Below are positions 52,325-61,277 of a stretch of 64,000 bases of DNA, piece after piece. The notes below the pieces were generated by a model, which saw only the letters and a list, made by a program, of their open reading frames with translations, searched no databases and had not been told where the DNA came from. The position numbers and the translations under genes are program-made. The first letter of the stretch is position 1. The number at the start of each line of letters is the position of its first letter. Location: the NCBI RefSeq assembly GCF_018449515.1, contig NZ_JAAVUQ010000008.1, positions 186,001-250,000 of the forward strand. Reading direction: 5' to 3'. This DNA is from Caballeronia sp. dw_19. GTDB taxonomy: Bacteria > Pseudomonadota > Gammaproteobacteria > Burkholderiales > Burkholderiaceae.

Positions 52325-53766
52325 ATCTGCTTCGCAAAGAGCATTACATCGATGGCGCCTGGCACAAAAGCGCGGAGACTTACGCCGTCCGCAATCCAGC
52401 TACGGGAGAAGTGATCGCACATATCGCGAAGGCCGGCGTAGCGCAAACGCACCAAGCCATCCGCGCTGCGGAGATCGCGTTTCCCGTTTGGCGCTCACTC
52501 ACCGCGAAAGAGCGTGGGACGCGCATCAGGCGCTGGGGTGAACTGATGCTGGAGCATCGCGATGCGCTCGCCGAACTGCTGACGCGTGAGCAAGGCAAGC
52601 CGCTCGCGGAAGCAAAAGGCGAAGTGGCCTACGCCGCAAGCTTCCTCGAATGGTTTGCCGAAGAAGCGAAACGCAGCTACGGAGATGTGATCCCGAGTTC
52701 GAAACCCGGCTCGAAGATTATCGTGACGCGTGAGCCGGTCGGCGTGGTCGCCGCCATCACGCCCTGGAACTTCCCGCTTGCCATGATCACGCGCAAGGCA
52801 GGCCCCGCGTTGGCGGCTGGTTGCACGATGGTGCTGAAGCCGTCCGAGGAAACGCCGTTGAGCGCGTTGGCACTCGCTGTGCTCGCGGCGCAAGCCGGCA
52901 TCCCGGCAGGCGTGTTCAACGTCGTATCCGGAGACGCTGTTGCGATTGGCGCGACGTTGACCGCATCGCCCGCGGTCCGCAAGTTGTCATTCACCGGATC
53001 GACGCGTGTAGGCAAGCTGCTCGCCGCGCAATCCGCCGACACGTTAAAGAAACTCTCTCTGGAACTCGGGGGTAATGCGCCGTTCATTGTGTTCGACGAC
53101 GCCGATCTCGACGCTGCAGTACAAGGCGCGATGGCATCGAAGTTCCGCAACACGGGCCAGACCTGCGTTTGCGTGAACCGGTTTTTCGTGCAGGCGGGCG
53201 TGTACGCCGCATTCACTCAACGCCTGACCGAGGCAGTACGCAAGCTTCGGGTAGGGGACGCGCTCGAGCAGGAAGTCGATCAGGGGCCGCTTATCAACGA
53301 GGCCGCATTCAGGAAGGTCGGCGATCATGTCCAGGACGCGTTGAGCAAGGGCGCGACAGTACTGACCGGCGGACGCCCACATGCGCTGGGTGGGACGTTC
53401 TACGAACCGACGGTGCTCGCTCACGCGAACCGCACCATGTTGATCGCTCAGGAAGAAACGTTTGGACCGGTGGCGGCTTGTTTCCGCTTCGAGACGGAGG
53501 CGGAAGCGATCACGCTTGCCAACGACACTCCGTTCGGACTTGCCGCGTATTTCTACACGCGCGACCTGGGCCGCGCGTGGCGGGTGGCCGACGCACTCGA
53601 GACGGGCATGGTGGGTATCAACGAAGGAATCATATCGACGGAGGTGGCGCCGTTTGGAGGCGTCAAGCAGTCAGGCCTTGGCCGTGAGGGATCGAAGTAT
53701 GGCCTCGATGAATACATGGAAATGAAGTACATGATGATCAGCGGCCTGATGGGCATTGACCGCTGA
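52321..53766 (+). CDS. NAD(P)-dependent aldehyde dehydrogenase (SSADH-like)
   Basis: Oxidises an aldehyde to an acid; 481 residues. Landmarks are TPWNFPLAMITRKAGPALAAGCT, the Glu motif LELGGNAPFIVFDDAD, the catalytic Cys in FRNTGQTCVCVNRFF and the end SGLGREGSKYGLDEYMEMKY. The order resembles succinate-semialdehyde dehydrogenases (GabD), but the aldehyde is not fixed by sequence. ATG overlaps the aldo/keto reductase stop by four bases (ATGA), so the two are co-translated. Confidence 0.9.
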   Translation: MNLLRKEHYIDGAWHKSAETYAVRNPATGEVIAHIAKAGVAQTHQAIRAAEIAFPVWRSLTAKERGTRIRRWGELMLEHRDALAELLTREQGKPLAEAKGEVAYAASFLEWFAEEAKRSYGDVIPSSKPGSKIIVTREPVGVVAAITPWNFPLAMITRKAGPALAAGCTMVLKPSEETPLSALALAVLAAQAGIPAGVFNVVSGDAVAIGATLTASPAVRKLSFTGSTRVGKLLAAQSADTLKKLSLELGGNAPFIVFDDADLDAAVQGAMASKFRNTGQTCVCVNRFFVQAGVYAAFTQRLTEAVRKLRVGDALEQEVDQGPLINEAAFRKVGDHVQDALSKGATVLTGGRPHALGGTFYEPTVLAHANRTMLIAQEETFGPVAACFRFETEAEAITLANDTPFGLAAYFYTRDLGRAWRVADALETGMVGINEGIISTEVAPFGGVKQSGLGREGSKYGLDEYMEMKYMMISGLMGIDR

Positions 53767-53860
53767 ACGCCGAAAGGTGCCGGCTATGCACCAGGCAGCG
53801 TCGCCGCCCGCGCATAGCCGGCATCAGCGCAATTGAAGAACATATAGGTAAGGAGACGCA

Positions 53861-55270
53861 GTGAGTCATCAGGACACGTCAAGCAGTGCATTCCCGATCA
53901 GTCCGCCGCCTCATGCGGGCACAACGCCTGTCCGTACGCAAGCGCCGCAGACGCCGAAACCGGTGTTACTCGACGACATTCCGTTAAACCGGTTTCACAT
54001 GAAAATTGCGGGCCTGACGTTTGGTGCGCACTTCACCGAGGGTTATGCGCTCGGCACGGTGGGATACGCGCTGGCATCGATGAACCGGCAGATGCCACTC
54101 GATTCATTCTGGATGGGAGCAATTGGCAGTTCCGCTTTGATCGGGATTTTCCTTGGCAGCCTGGTATTTGGCCGGCTGTCGGATCGACTCGGTCGCCAGC
54201 GCATTTTTCTCAGTAGTTTTGTCATCATCACAGTAGCGGCGTTCCTGCAATTCTTCGCTACCTCACCTATGGAGCTCTTCGCGTTGCGGGTGTTGATCGG
54301 CTTTGGAATGGGGGGTGACTTCACGGTCGGTCATGCCATTCTCGCTGAGTTTTCGCCACGCAAGCATCGTGGTGCATTACTCGGCTCGTTCAGTGTGGTG
54401 TGGACAATCGGTTATGTCGTGGCGAATGTGCTCGGCATGTCCTATGGAGACGCATCACCGGACGCGTGGCGCTGGCTTCTTGCCTCCGCGAGTCTTCCTG
54501 CGTTCATCGTGCTGCTGTTGCGTATCGGTACGCCGGAGTCGCCGCGTTGGCTGCTGGGCCAGGGACGGGCGAAGGAGGCGCACGACATCGTGCGCAAGCA
54601 TTTCGGTCCAGACGTGATACTCGACGCGGAGGATGCAATTGCCGGCATCCATACGAAACAAGGCTACGGGCGGCTGTTTCAGCCAGACCTGATCCGCCGG
54701 ACGCTGTTTAATTGCGGTTTCTTCGTCTGTCTGGTCATTCCGTACTTCGCCATCTACACGTTCCTGCCGGGTATTCTGAAGGTGATCGGGCTGAGCAACG
54801 GTTTCGGTGCGGACCTGTTGCTCAATGCCGTGCTCGTGATCGGCGCGGTGCTGGGAATCTGGCTGACGATCAAATTACCGCGTCGACACTTCCTGATCGG
54901 ATCGTTTGCCGTGACCTGCGCGATGCTCGTGGCCATGAGTTTGCTGCCGTCGTCCGCCACGCTCGCCATGATTGTTGCGTTCGCTGTCTTCACCCTGACC
55001 ATGTCGGCGTTCAGCAATCTCGTTGGCGTCTTCCCGCCGGAATGCTTTCCGACGGAAGTACGCGCGTCGGGTGTCGGGCTGGCTATTGCATGCAGTCGGC
55101 TTGGTTCAGCGATCGGCACGTTCCTGTTGCCGGTGGGTATCGCGGAAATCGGGTTTCACTACACGATGATGGTCCTGGCCGGCGTGCTGTTGATCGGCAT
55201 GATCGTATCCATTGCATGGGCACCCGAGACACGCAACCTTACCTTGCGTGCCGCGAGCAGTTCGTCATAA
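53861..55270 (+). CDS. MFS transporter (sugar/organic-acid type)
   Basis: A 469-residue inner-membrane carrier with 12 helices. The sugar-porter-type motif GRLSDRLGRQRIF lies between helices 2 and 3, and PESPRWLLGQGRAKEAHDIVRKHFG in the central loop, as in sugar-porter and aromatic-acid carriers. It starts at GTG with AAGGAGA upstream. It follows the aldehyde dehydrogenase gene by 94 bases and may import that pathway's substrate. The terminator at 55318 follows. Confidence 0.88.
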   Translation: MSHQDTSSSAFPISPPPHAGTTPVRTQAPQTPKPVLLDDIPLNRFHMKIAGLTFGAHFTEGYALGTVGYALASMNRQMPLDSFWMGAIGSSALIGIFLGSLVFGRLSDRLGRQRIFLSSFVIITVAAFLQFFATSPMELFALRVLIGFGMGGDFTVGHAILAEFSPRKHRGALLGSFSVVWTIGYVVANVLGMSYGDASPDAWRWLLASASLPAFIVLLLRIGTPESPRWLLGQGRAKEAHDIVRKHFGPDVILDAEDAIAGIHTKQGYGRLFQPDLIRRTLFNCGFFVCLVIPYFAIYTFLPGILKVIGLSNGFGADLLLNAVLVIGAVLGIWLTIKLPRRHFLIGSFAVTCAMLVAMSLLPSSATLAMIVAFAVFTLTMSAFSNLVGVFPPECFPTEVRASGVGLAIACSRLGSAIGTFLLPVGIAEIGFHYTMMVLAGVLLIGMIVSIAWAPETRNLTLRAASSSS

Positions 55271-55297
55271 CGAGCCACGCCACCGGCTAAGCACAGC

Positions 55298-55315
55298 CTC
55301 CCGAAAAGTCTCACC
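55298..55315 (-). repeat. Distal origin-type iteron
   Basis: On the minus strand it reads GGTGAG-ACTTTT-CGGGAG, full match, between the MFS stop and its terminator. Confidence 0.7.
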
Positions 55316-55317
55316 TC

Positions 55318-55348
55318 AAAAAGGCGTCCGCATTGCGGACGCCTTTTT
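55318..55348. terminator. Bidirectional intrinsic terminator
   Basis: Arms AAAAAGGCGTCCGC and GCGGACGCCTTTTT flank ATT; strong hairpin with A and T tails, closing the MFS gene. Confidence 0.9.
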
Positions 55349-55628
55349 GCTTTCAGAAACGCGCATCGCCTCCCTCACACACTCTCCATTTCGTTTTTAG
55401 GAATTCTCAGTTTTGTCCTAATTCTTTCGGAGAGTTCCGAGGGTCATCTGAGGTGCCCGGTCTTAATATTCATTCACTCGCAGACGAACCGGTTCATCGC
55501 CTCCCACACGAATCCAGACGATGAAAAAACAGGTGGCTCGCACTGCGCGCTCAGCATCGTGGGACGAAGTAGTCCTAAGCGCTGTAAGTGTCTACAAACC
55601 CACATTCATTTCTCTATTGGAAACGTTC

Positions 55629-56189
55629 ATGAAATCCTTCATCTCTACCCTCGCTGCTGCTGCAACCTTGGCCACCCTGGCGCTCGCTTCAACCGGTGCA
55701 AGCGCTGCTGACGGCACGATCACTTTCACGGGCGCCGTGACCGATACGACTTGCTCGATCGATGCAAAAGCGGCTGGCGCCGCTGACAAGAACGTCACGT
55801 TGCCGACGGTGACGGACAGCACGCTGGGTGCCCCAGGCGCAACGGCCGGTACGACAGGCGCGACCGATCTGACCTTTGCGCTGAGCGGCTGCTCGACCGA
55901 AACGAAGGCAGTCGCCCGTTTCGAAAACGGCCCGACGATCGACCAGAGCACCGGTTATCTGACGAACCAGGCACCGGCCGGTGCGCAGAACGTTCAGGTT
56001 CGTTTGCTCAACGCATCGCGTCTGCCCATCAACGTGGTCACAGGCGCAAACAACGACCTGGCAGGCAACGGCGCGGCGATCGTGTCGGGTGCCGCGAACC
56101 TGCAGTACTTCGCTGAGTACTACGCCACCGGCAAGGCCACAGCCGGCCCGGTCAATACCTCGGTCCAGTACACGGTCGACTACCAATAA
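55629..56189 (+). CDS. Type 1 fimbrial major pilin
   Basis: Chaperone-usher pilin of 186 residues. A signal peptide (LAAAATLATLALASTGASA) is followed by the pilin core with two cysteines, VTDTTCSIDAKA and FALSGCSTETK, which form the usual disulfide. The C-terminal beta strand (VNTSVQYTVDYQ) is the donor-strand complementation end. The mature subunit is assembled at the outer membrane. ATG at 55629 fits the signal peptide; an upstream in-frame ATG at 55521 is ignored. A hairpin-terminator lies between this gene and the chaperone gene. Confidence 0.92.
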   Translation: MKSFISTLAAAATLATLALASTGASAADGTITFTGAVTDTTCSIDAKAAGAADKNVTLPTVTDSTLGAPGATAGTTGATDLTFALSGCSTETKAVARFENGPTIDQSTGYLTNQAPAGAQNVQVRLLNASRLPINVVTGANNDLAGNGAAIVSGAANLQYFAEYYATGKATAGPVNTSVQYTVDYQ

Positions 56190-56199
56190 GCCGTATCAG

Positions 56200-56233
56200 C
56201 AGGCATCTGCGGGGTGCAGATGCCTGTTTTTTT
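56200..56233 (+). terminator. Intrinsic terminator/attenuator after pilin gene
   Basis: Arms CAGGCATCTGC and GCAGATGCCTG around GGGGT, followed by seven T. Partial read-through would give more pilin than chaperone and usher. Confidence 0.88.
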
Positions 56234-56275
56234 ACCGAAATTTCGAGATACGTTTTTCACGGAGAAACATCAATC

Positions 56276-57019
56276 ATGAAGTCCATTAGTCGAATTGCAT
56301 GTGGTTTGGGTCTGGTCGCAGCCCTCTTGGCCAGCAGTGCGGGCGCGAGCGTGACCGTGAGCGGCACGCGGGTGGTGTATCCCCTTGAAAATCGTGAGGT
56401 GACGGTCAAGCTGACCAACAATCGCGCTGAACCGTCGCTGGTGCAGGTGTGGATGGACAAGGGCAATGCGGACGCCAAGCCGAGTGAAGCGAGCGCGCCG
56501 TTCGTGCTGACGCCGCCGATCTTTCGCATGGATGCCAACAAATCGCAGACGCTGCGCATGATGTACACGGGTGATGCGCTGCCGCAGGACCGCGAGTCGG
56601 TATTCTGGCTGAACGTGCTCGACGTGCCGCCCAAGACCGCGAAGAGCACCGAGTCCAACACGCTGCAGTTTGCGTTCCGCACCCGCATCAAGGTGTTTGC
56701 GCGTCCGAAGGGCTTGCCCGGCACGGCCGACGAAGCGGCCGGAAAGGTGACCTGGAAGCTTGTACCGTCAGCCGACAGCAAGGGCTACGACGTGAAGGCG
56801 ACGAACCCGACGGCGTACTACGTGTCGTTCAGCAAGATCGACGTGGTGGGTGCAGGCCAGACCTATACGAACGACATTGGCGGGATGGTCGAGCCGCGCG
56901 GCACCGCGCAGTTCCCGATCAAGAACCTGAAGACGGTTCCCGCCAACGCGCACGTCAAGTATCAGGGTATCAGCGATTTCGGCGGCGCCCTGCCGTTCGA
57001 AGCACCTATGACCCCGTAA
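56276..57019 (+). CDS. Fimbrial periplasmic chaperone (PapD-like)
   Basis: A 247-residue exported chaperone: signal peptide (LGLVAALLASSAGA), then the two immunoglobulin-like domains. The G1-strand and subunit-binding region read TRVVYPLENREVTVKLTNN and LRMMYTGDALPQDRESVFWLNVLDVPP, the PapD-family patterns. It delivers pilin to the usher. The cysteine pair of some chaperones is not seen. GGAG precedes the ATG. Confidence 0.92.
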   Translation: MKSISRIACGLGLVAALLASSAGASVTVSGTRVVYPLENREVTVKLTNNRAEPSLVQVWMDKGNADAKPSEASAPFVLTPPIFRMDANKSQTLRMMYTGDALPQDRESVFWLNVLDVPPKTAKSTESNTLQFAFRTRIKVFARPKGLPGTADEAAGKVTWKLVPSADSKGYDVKATNPTAYYVSFSKIDVVGAGQTYTNDIGGMVEPRGTAQFPIKNLKTVPANAHVKYQGISDFGGALPFEAPMTP

Positions 57020-57198
57020 GGCCCCGCAAGACTCGCCGTAAGGCTTCGCCCCGCACCGGGGCGAATTGAAGGTGTCGCGGGCCATATCGAGCCGACGCCT
57101 TCCCTCAACACTCAACACGCGTTTTACCGAGCGGACTGTCCGAACAGCCCGGTGGGTCAAGTCGCGTCTGAATTGACCTAACCATCGCAGGCTGAATC

Positions 57199-59880
57199 AT
57201 GAAACTCGCTGCTCAAACCGCATTCAATGCTCAGTACCCGGTCGCATTCCGGCTGCGCCTGAAGCCGCTTGCCGCGATCGCTTTCTCGATGATGGCGTGC
57301 GGTGCAATTTCTCAAGCCGTGGCGGAGGCCGCGACAACGCCGCAAACCCAGACCGGCGCCATCGATGAAGTCAGTTTCGACAACATGTATCTGCGCGGAG
57401 ACGCGGGCACGGCCATCGACACCAGCCGTTTCACGCGCGGCAACGCGGTGACCCCGGGAACGTATTCGGTCGACCTGATCGTGAATGGCGCGCGTTTGGC
57501 GCGTGAAGACATTCGCTTTGTTTCAACCGACGGCAAGCCGGGCTCAACGCCTTGTTTCAACCGCGCGTTGTTGCAGCGCGCGGGCGTGGATCTGGCGAAG
57601 GCCGATGCGGCCGCGGGACGTGGCGCGGCAACGACTGCGGCAACAACTACTGCCAACGCCGACACCTGCGCTGAAATTGGCGCGATCGTACCGGGCGCGA
57701 CGGTCGATTTCGACTTCACGCAGCAGACGCTCGAACTGAGCGTGCCGCAAGCGTTCATGAAGAACTCGGCACGCGGTTATGTGCCGCCCGAACAGTGGGA
57801 CCAGGGCGTCAACGGTGGTTTCATCAGCTACAACGCGAACACGTATCACACGGCGAGCTCGGGCGTCGGTTCGAGCCAGAGCTACCTCGGCCTGAGCGCC
57901 GGCCTGAACATTGGCGCGTGGCATATCCGCCACCAATCGTCGATATCGACCGGAACTGGTCAAAAGACGCAATTCGACAACATCGCGACCTACGCACAGC
58001 GCGACGTGACGAAACTCGGGTCACAACTGACCGTGGGCGATACGAGCACGACCGGCGAGATCTTCGACAGCGTGTCGTTTCGCGGCGTGCAACTGGCCAC
58101 CGACGACCGCATGCTGCCTGAATCGATGCGCGGTTACGCGCCGGTCGTACGTGGTACCGCTGAAACGAACGCCCGCGTGACGATTCGCCAAAACGGCCAG
58201 GTGCTGGAGGAAACGAACGTTGCGCCGGGCCCGTTTGAAATCAACGATCTCTACTCGACCGGCTACGGCGGCGATCTGGTGGTGACCGTGACGGAAGCCG
58301 ATGGCCGCAGCAAGGAATTCACGGTGCCGTTTGCGTCGGTGGCGCAATTGCTGCGCCCCGGCGTCACGCGTTTCAGCGCGACCGCCGGCCAGTTGCGCAA
58401 TGATTCGCTCGATACGAAACCCGTCTTCGCCCAGTTCACCATCCAGCGCGGCCTGACCAACACGGTCACCGTTTACGGCGGCGCGGTCGCATCGAGCGGG
58501 TACGGTGCAGTGAACGTGGGCGGTGCGTTGAACACGGGTATCGGCGCATTCTCGATGGACGTGACGGGCGCCTTCACCAGCATCCCGAACGCGCAGTCGA
58601 TGCACGGCACGAGCTTGCGCGTGGGCTACAGCAAGTTCATTGCGGCCACAGATACGAACGTATCGGTGGCCGCGTACCGCTTCTCGACGGCGGGTTACAT
58701 GAACCTGAACGATGCCGCGTCGGTACGGGACATTGCAGATCACGGTGGCGATATCAACTCGGTTTATCGGCAGCGTAACCGCATGCAGGTGTCGATCAAC
58801 CAAAAGCTGGGCGACCACGGCACGATGTTCGTGACGGGCTCGTCGCAGAACTACTGGAACCACGGTGGTAACGACACGCTGTTCCAGGCCGGCTACACCA
58901 ACGCGTTCAAGTACGGAACGTACAGCCTGACGGCGGGGCGCACGCGGTCAATGGATGGCCAGATGTCGAACGAATTCATGTTGAGCACGACCATTCCGCT
59001 AGGCCACAAGGCGCATGCGCCGATGCTGACCACGAACGCCTCACATACCTCCGATGGCGCCACGAACATGCAGGCGAACGTGAGTGGTTCGCTGGGTGAA
59101 ACGAACCAGTTCTCGTACAACGGATATGGCACGTATAACGCGGGCGGCAGTTCGGCCAACAACGGCAACGCGGGTTTGAGCGCGACGTATCGTGCGCCTT
59201 ATGCGACGTTGAATGCATCGGCGAGCGCGGGTGGCGGCACGCGTCAGGTGTCGGCCGGCGTGCAGGGTTCGGTGGTGGCGCATCCGGGCGGGGTGACTTT
59301 ATCGCAGACGGTGGGCGACACGATCGGGATTGTAGAGGCGCCTGCTGCAGCCGGTGCGATGGTGACGAGTTCACCGGGAACGAAGGTGGATTCACGCGGT
59401 TATGCGGTGGTTCCGTACTTGTCGCCTTACACCATGAACGAAGTGGATATTGACCCGAAGGGCACGTCCACCGATGTCGAATTTAAATCGACATCGGCGC
59501 AAGTGGCGCCGCGTGCAGGCTCTATAGTGATGATGAAGTACGAGACGGTGAGTGGTCGGGCGGCATTGATTCAGGCGCCGAAACTGGGTGGTGGAGCGTT
59601 ACCCTTTGGAGCGAGTGTGGAAGACGAACAAGGCAAGAGCGTGGGTGTGGTCGGTCAGGACAGCAGAATATTTGCACGTGGTCTTGAGGATCAGGGAGCG
59701 CTGACGGTGAAGTGGGGAAATGGCCCGGTCGAACAATGCCGGATTGCTTATACGCTGCCGAAGAAAGATGCGAAGGCGTATAACCCCGGGTATTTGTCGC
59801 TGCAGTCGCATTGCGTGTTGGGAAGTGAAATGGTGGCGGGGGCGGCCAACGCTGCGATGCCGGCGAGTGTTGCACGGTAA
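57199..59880 (+). CDS. Fimbrial outer-membrane usher (FimD/PapC family)
   Basis: An 893-residue outer-membrane pore that assembles pili. A long signal peptide ends near AVAEA (about residue 44); the N-terminal domain has DTSRFTRGNAVTPGTYSVDLIVNG; the barrel region follows (about 190-760), with AGLNIGAWHIRHQSS and VTIRQNGQVLEETNVAPGPFEINDL (the plug-linked segment). C-terminal domains hold VEQCRIAYTL and a late cysteine pair. It is the last gene of the operon; no separate tip adhesin follows within the window. Confidence 0.92.
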   Translation: MKLAAQTAFNAQYPVAFRLRLKPLAAIAFSMMACGAISQAVAEAATTPQTQTGAIDEVSFDNMYLRGDAGTAIDTSRFTRGNAVTPGTYSVDLIVNGARLAREDIRFVSTDGKPGSTPCFNRALLQRAGVDLAKADAAAGRGAATTAATTTANADTCAEIGAIVPGATVDFDFTQQTLELSVPQAFMKNSARGYVPPEQWDQGVNGGFISYNANTYHTASSGVGSSQSYLGLSAGLNIGAWHIRHQSSISTGTGQKTQFDNIATYAQRDVTKLGSQLTVGDTSTTGEIFDSVSFRGVQLATDDRMLPESMRGYAPVVRGTAETNARVTIRQNGQVLEETNVAPGPFEINDLYSTGYGGDLVVTVTEADGRSKEFTVPFASVAQLLRPGVTRFSATAGQLRNDSLDTKPVFAQFTIQRGLTNTVTVYGGAVASSGYGAVNVGGALNTGIGAFSMDVTGAFTSIPNAQSMHGTSLRVGYSKFIAATDTNVSVAAYRFSTAGYMNLNDAASVRDIADHGGDINSVYRQRNRMQVSINQKLGDHGTMFVTGSSQNYWNHGGNDTLFQAGYTNAFKYGTYSLTAGRTRSMDGQMSNEFMLSTTIPLGHKAHAPMLTTNASHTSDGATNMQANVSGSLGETNQFSYNGYGTYNAGGSSANNGNAGLSATYRAPYATLNASASAGGGTRQVSAGVQGSVVAHPGGVTLSQTVGDTIGIVEAPAAAGAMVTSSPGTKVDSRGYAVVPYLSPYTMNEVDIDPKGTSTDVEFKSTSAQVAPRAGSIVMMKYETVSGRAALIQAPKLGGGALPFGASVEDEQGKSVGVVGQDSRIFARGLEDQGALTVKWGNGPVEQCRIAYTLPKKDAKAYNPGYLSLQSHCVLGSEMVAGAANAAMPASVAR

Positions 59881-60110
59881 AGATTGGTCCGGCTGACGTT
59901 TGAACAACTGAGCGAAATATAATGACCGGAATCATTCCCCGAGGCTGCTGAATGCGTATGGCTGTCCTGCTTATTTGCATGAGGCAGTGCCCGCCGCGGA
60001 TCGGCGAATGCAAAAGCAAGCTTCGCCATTTCATACCGGCTGGCATCCAGTTGAACGATGCTTCCGGTTAAGGTCCTTATCGTACTTCTATCTTAAGTTG
60101 AGACTGCCGT

Positions 60111-60980
60111 TCAAACGGGCTGGGCAGTTTCGTGGCACAACCAATCGGCGAAGCCGGTCACGGTGCTGGCGTCGCGGTGAGCTTCCGGTACGTCCAGCCA
60201 GTATCCGAATGGTCCGCTGATCTCGACGTCCGACATCCTCACCAAAGCACCCTCGGTCAACTCATCGGCAATCATGTTCAGATCCACAACGGCCAAGCCT
60301 ACCCCGCGTCGCGCCGCATGGATTGCCTGCTGCAGATTCGAAAATTCAATACCGTTCTCGGCATAACGCGGTGGCAGTCCCGCTTTCGCCAGCCAGTCCG
60401 GCCAGAGGTTCAGACGCACATCCTCATGAAGCACGTGAAGCGCGGGCAATCGATCCAGCAATATCTCGACCGGTGTCCCGCTGAACGACGCCGATCCCAC
60501 TAGCGCGTGCCGCTCTACGATCAGCAGTTCCGACCACCCATGCGCCGCAGCGTCGCGCCCGAAGCGCACGCTGCAATGACATTCGTCGCTTTCCTGCGTA
60601 CGAATAGACAGATCGACGTCCGGCAACTGGTCCGCCAGTGCCCCTAGCCGCGACGAAAACCACTGCGTGGCGAACGTGGGCGGCAATGACACAATCAAAC
60701 GCTTGCGCTCGACGCTTCCCGTCAGGTGACGCGTTCCGCGCTCGATCACGTCAAATGCCTCTGTCACCGACGGCATCAGCAACACGCCTGCCTGCGTCAA
60801 GCGGATCCCTTTATGGTCGCGCTCGAAAAGCTTCACGCCCAGTGACTCTTCCAGTAGCCTGATCTGACGGCTTACGGCTCCTTGTGTGACACACAACGCT
60901 CGCGCCGCGCGATTGAAACTCAAATGACGCGCCGTTTCTTCGAAGAAACGCAACGCAATCAACGATGGAAGATGTCGCAT
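60111..60980 (-). CDS. LysR-family regulator (GcvA-like)
   Basis: A 289-residue regulator. The N-terminal winged helix is LRFFEETARHLSFNRAARALCVTQGAVSRQIRLLEESLGVKLFERDHKGIRLT (in parts), the GcvA/AmpR subgroup pattern; the C-terminal two thirds is the ligand-binding domain. It is divergent from the Pat-like gene at 61278 and may control it or itself. It is convergent with the usher gene. Confidence 0.88.
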   Translation of the reverse strand: MRHLPSLIALRFFEETARHLSFNRAARALCVTQGAVSRQIRLLEESLGVKLFERDHKGIRLTQAGVLLMPSVTEAFDVIERGTRHLTGSVERKRLIVSLPPTFATQWFSSRLGALADQLPDVDLSIRTQESDECHCSVRFGRDAAAHGWSELLIVERHALVGSASFSGTPVEILLDRLPALHVLHEDVRLNLWPDWLAKAGLPPRYAENGIEFSNLQQAIHAARRGVGLAVVDLNMIADELTEGALVRMSDVEISGPFGYWLDVPEAHRDASTVTGFADWLCHETAQPV

Positions 60981-61277
60981 AGTGATTCCTGACCGCCCAA
61001 CCTTCTCGGTTTTCTTTGTGGCCGAGTAGACGTACGTACCTCCACGTGCCTCCTCTGCGAACCAGAATCGCTCCTGTCCCGCGTTTGATTAAATTACCTT
61101 GGTTCCCGGTACGAAACAATAGTCCGTTCGGTTGACGCCGAAACAAAATGAATTCTCATATCGGGCATCAGGAAATGTGAGGACGGTTGTTGGAAAAGGC
61201 GGGACATAGGCCGACCGGCTAGTAGTTGGGGGCGCGCGAATCGCCTATGCTGGATACATCCCGGATATGGAGGCCGC

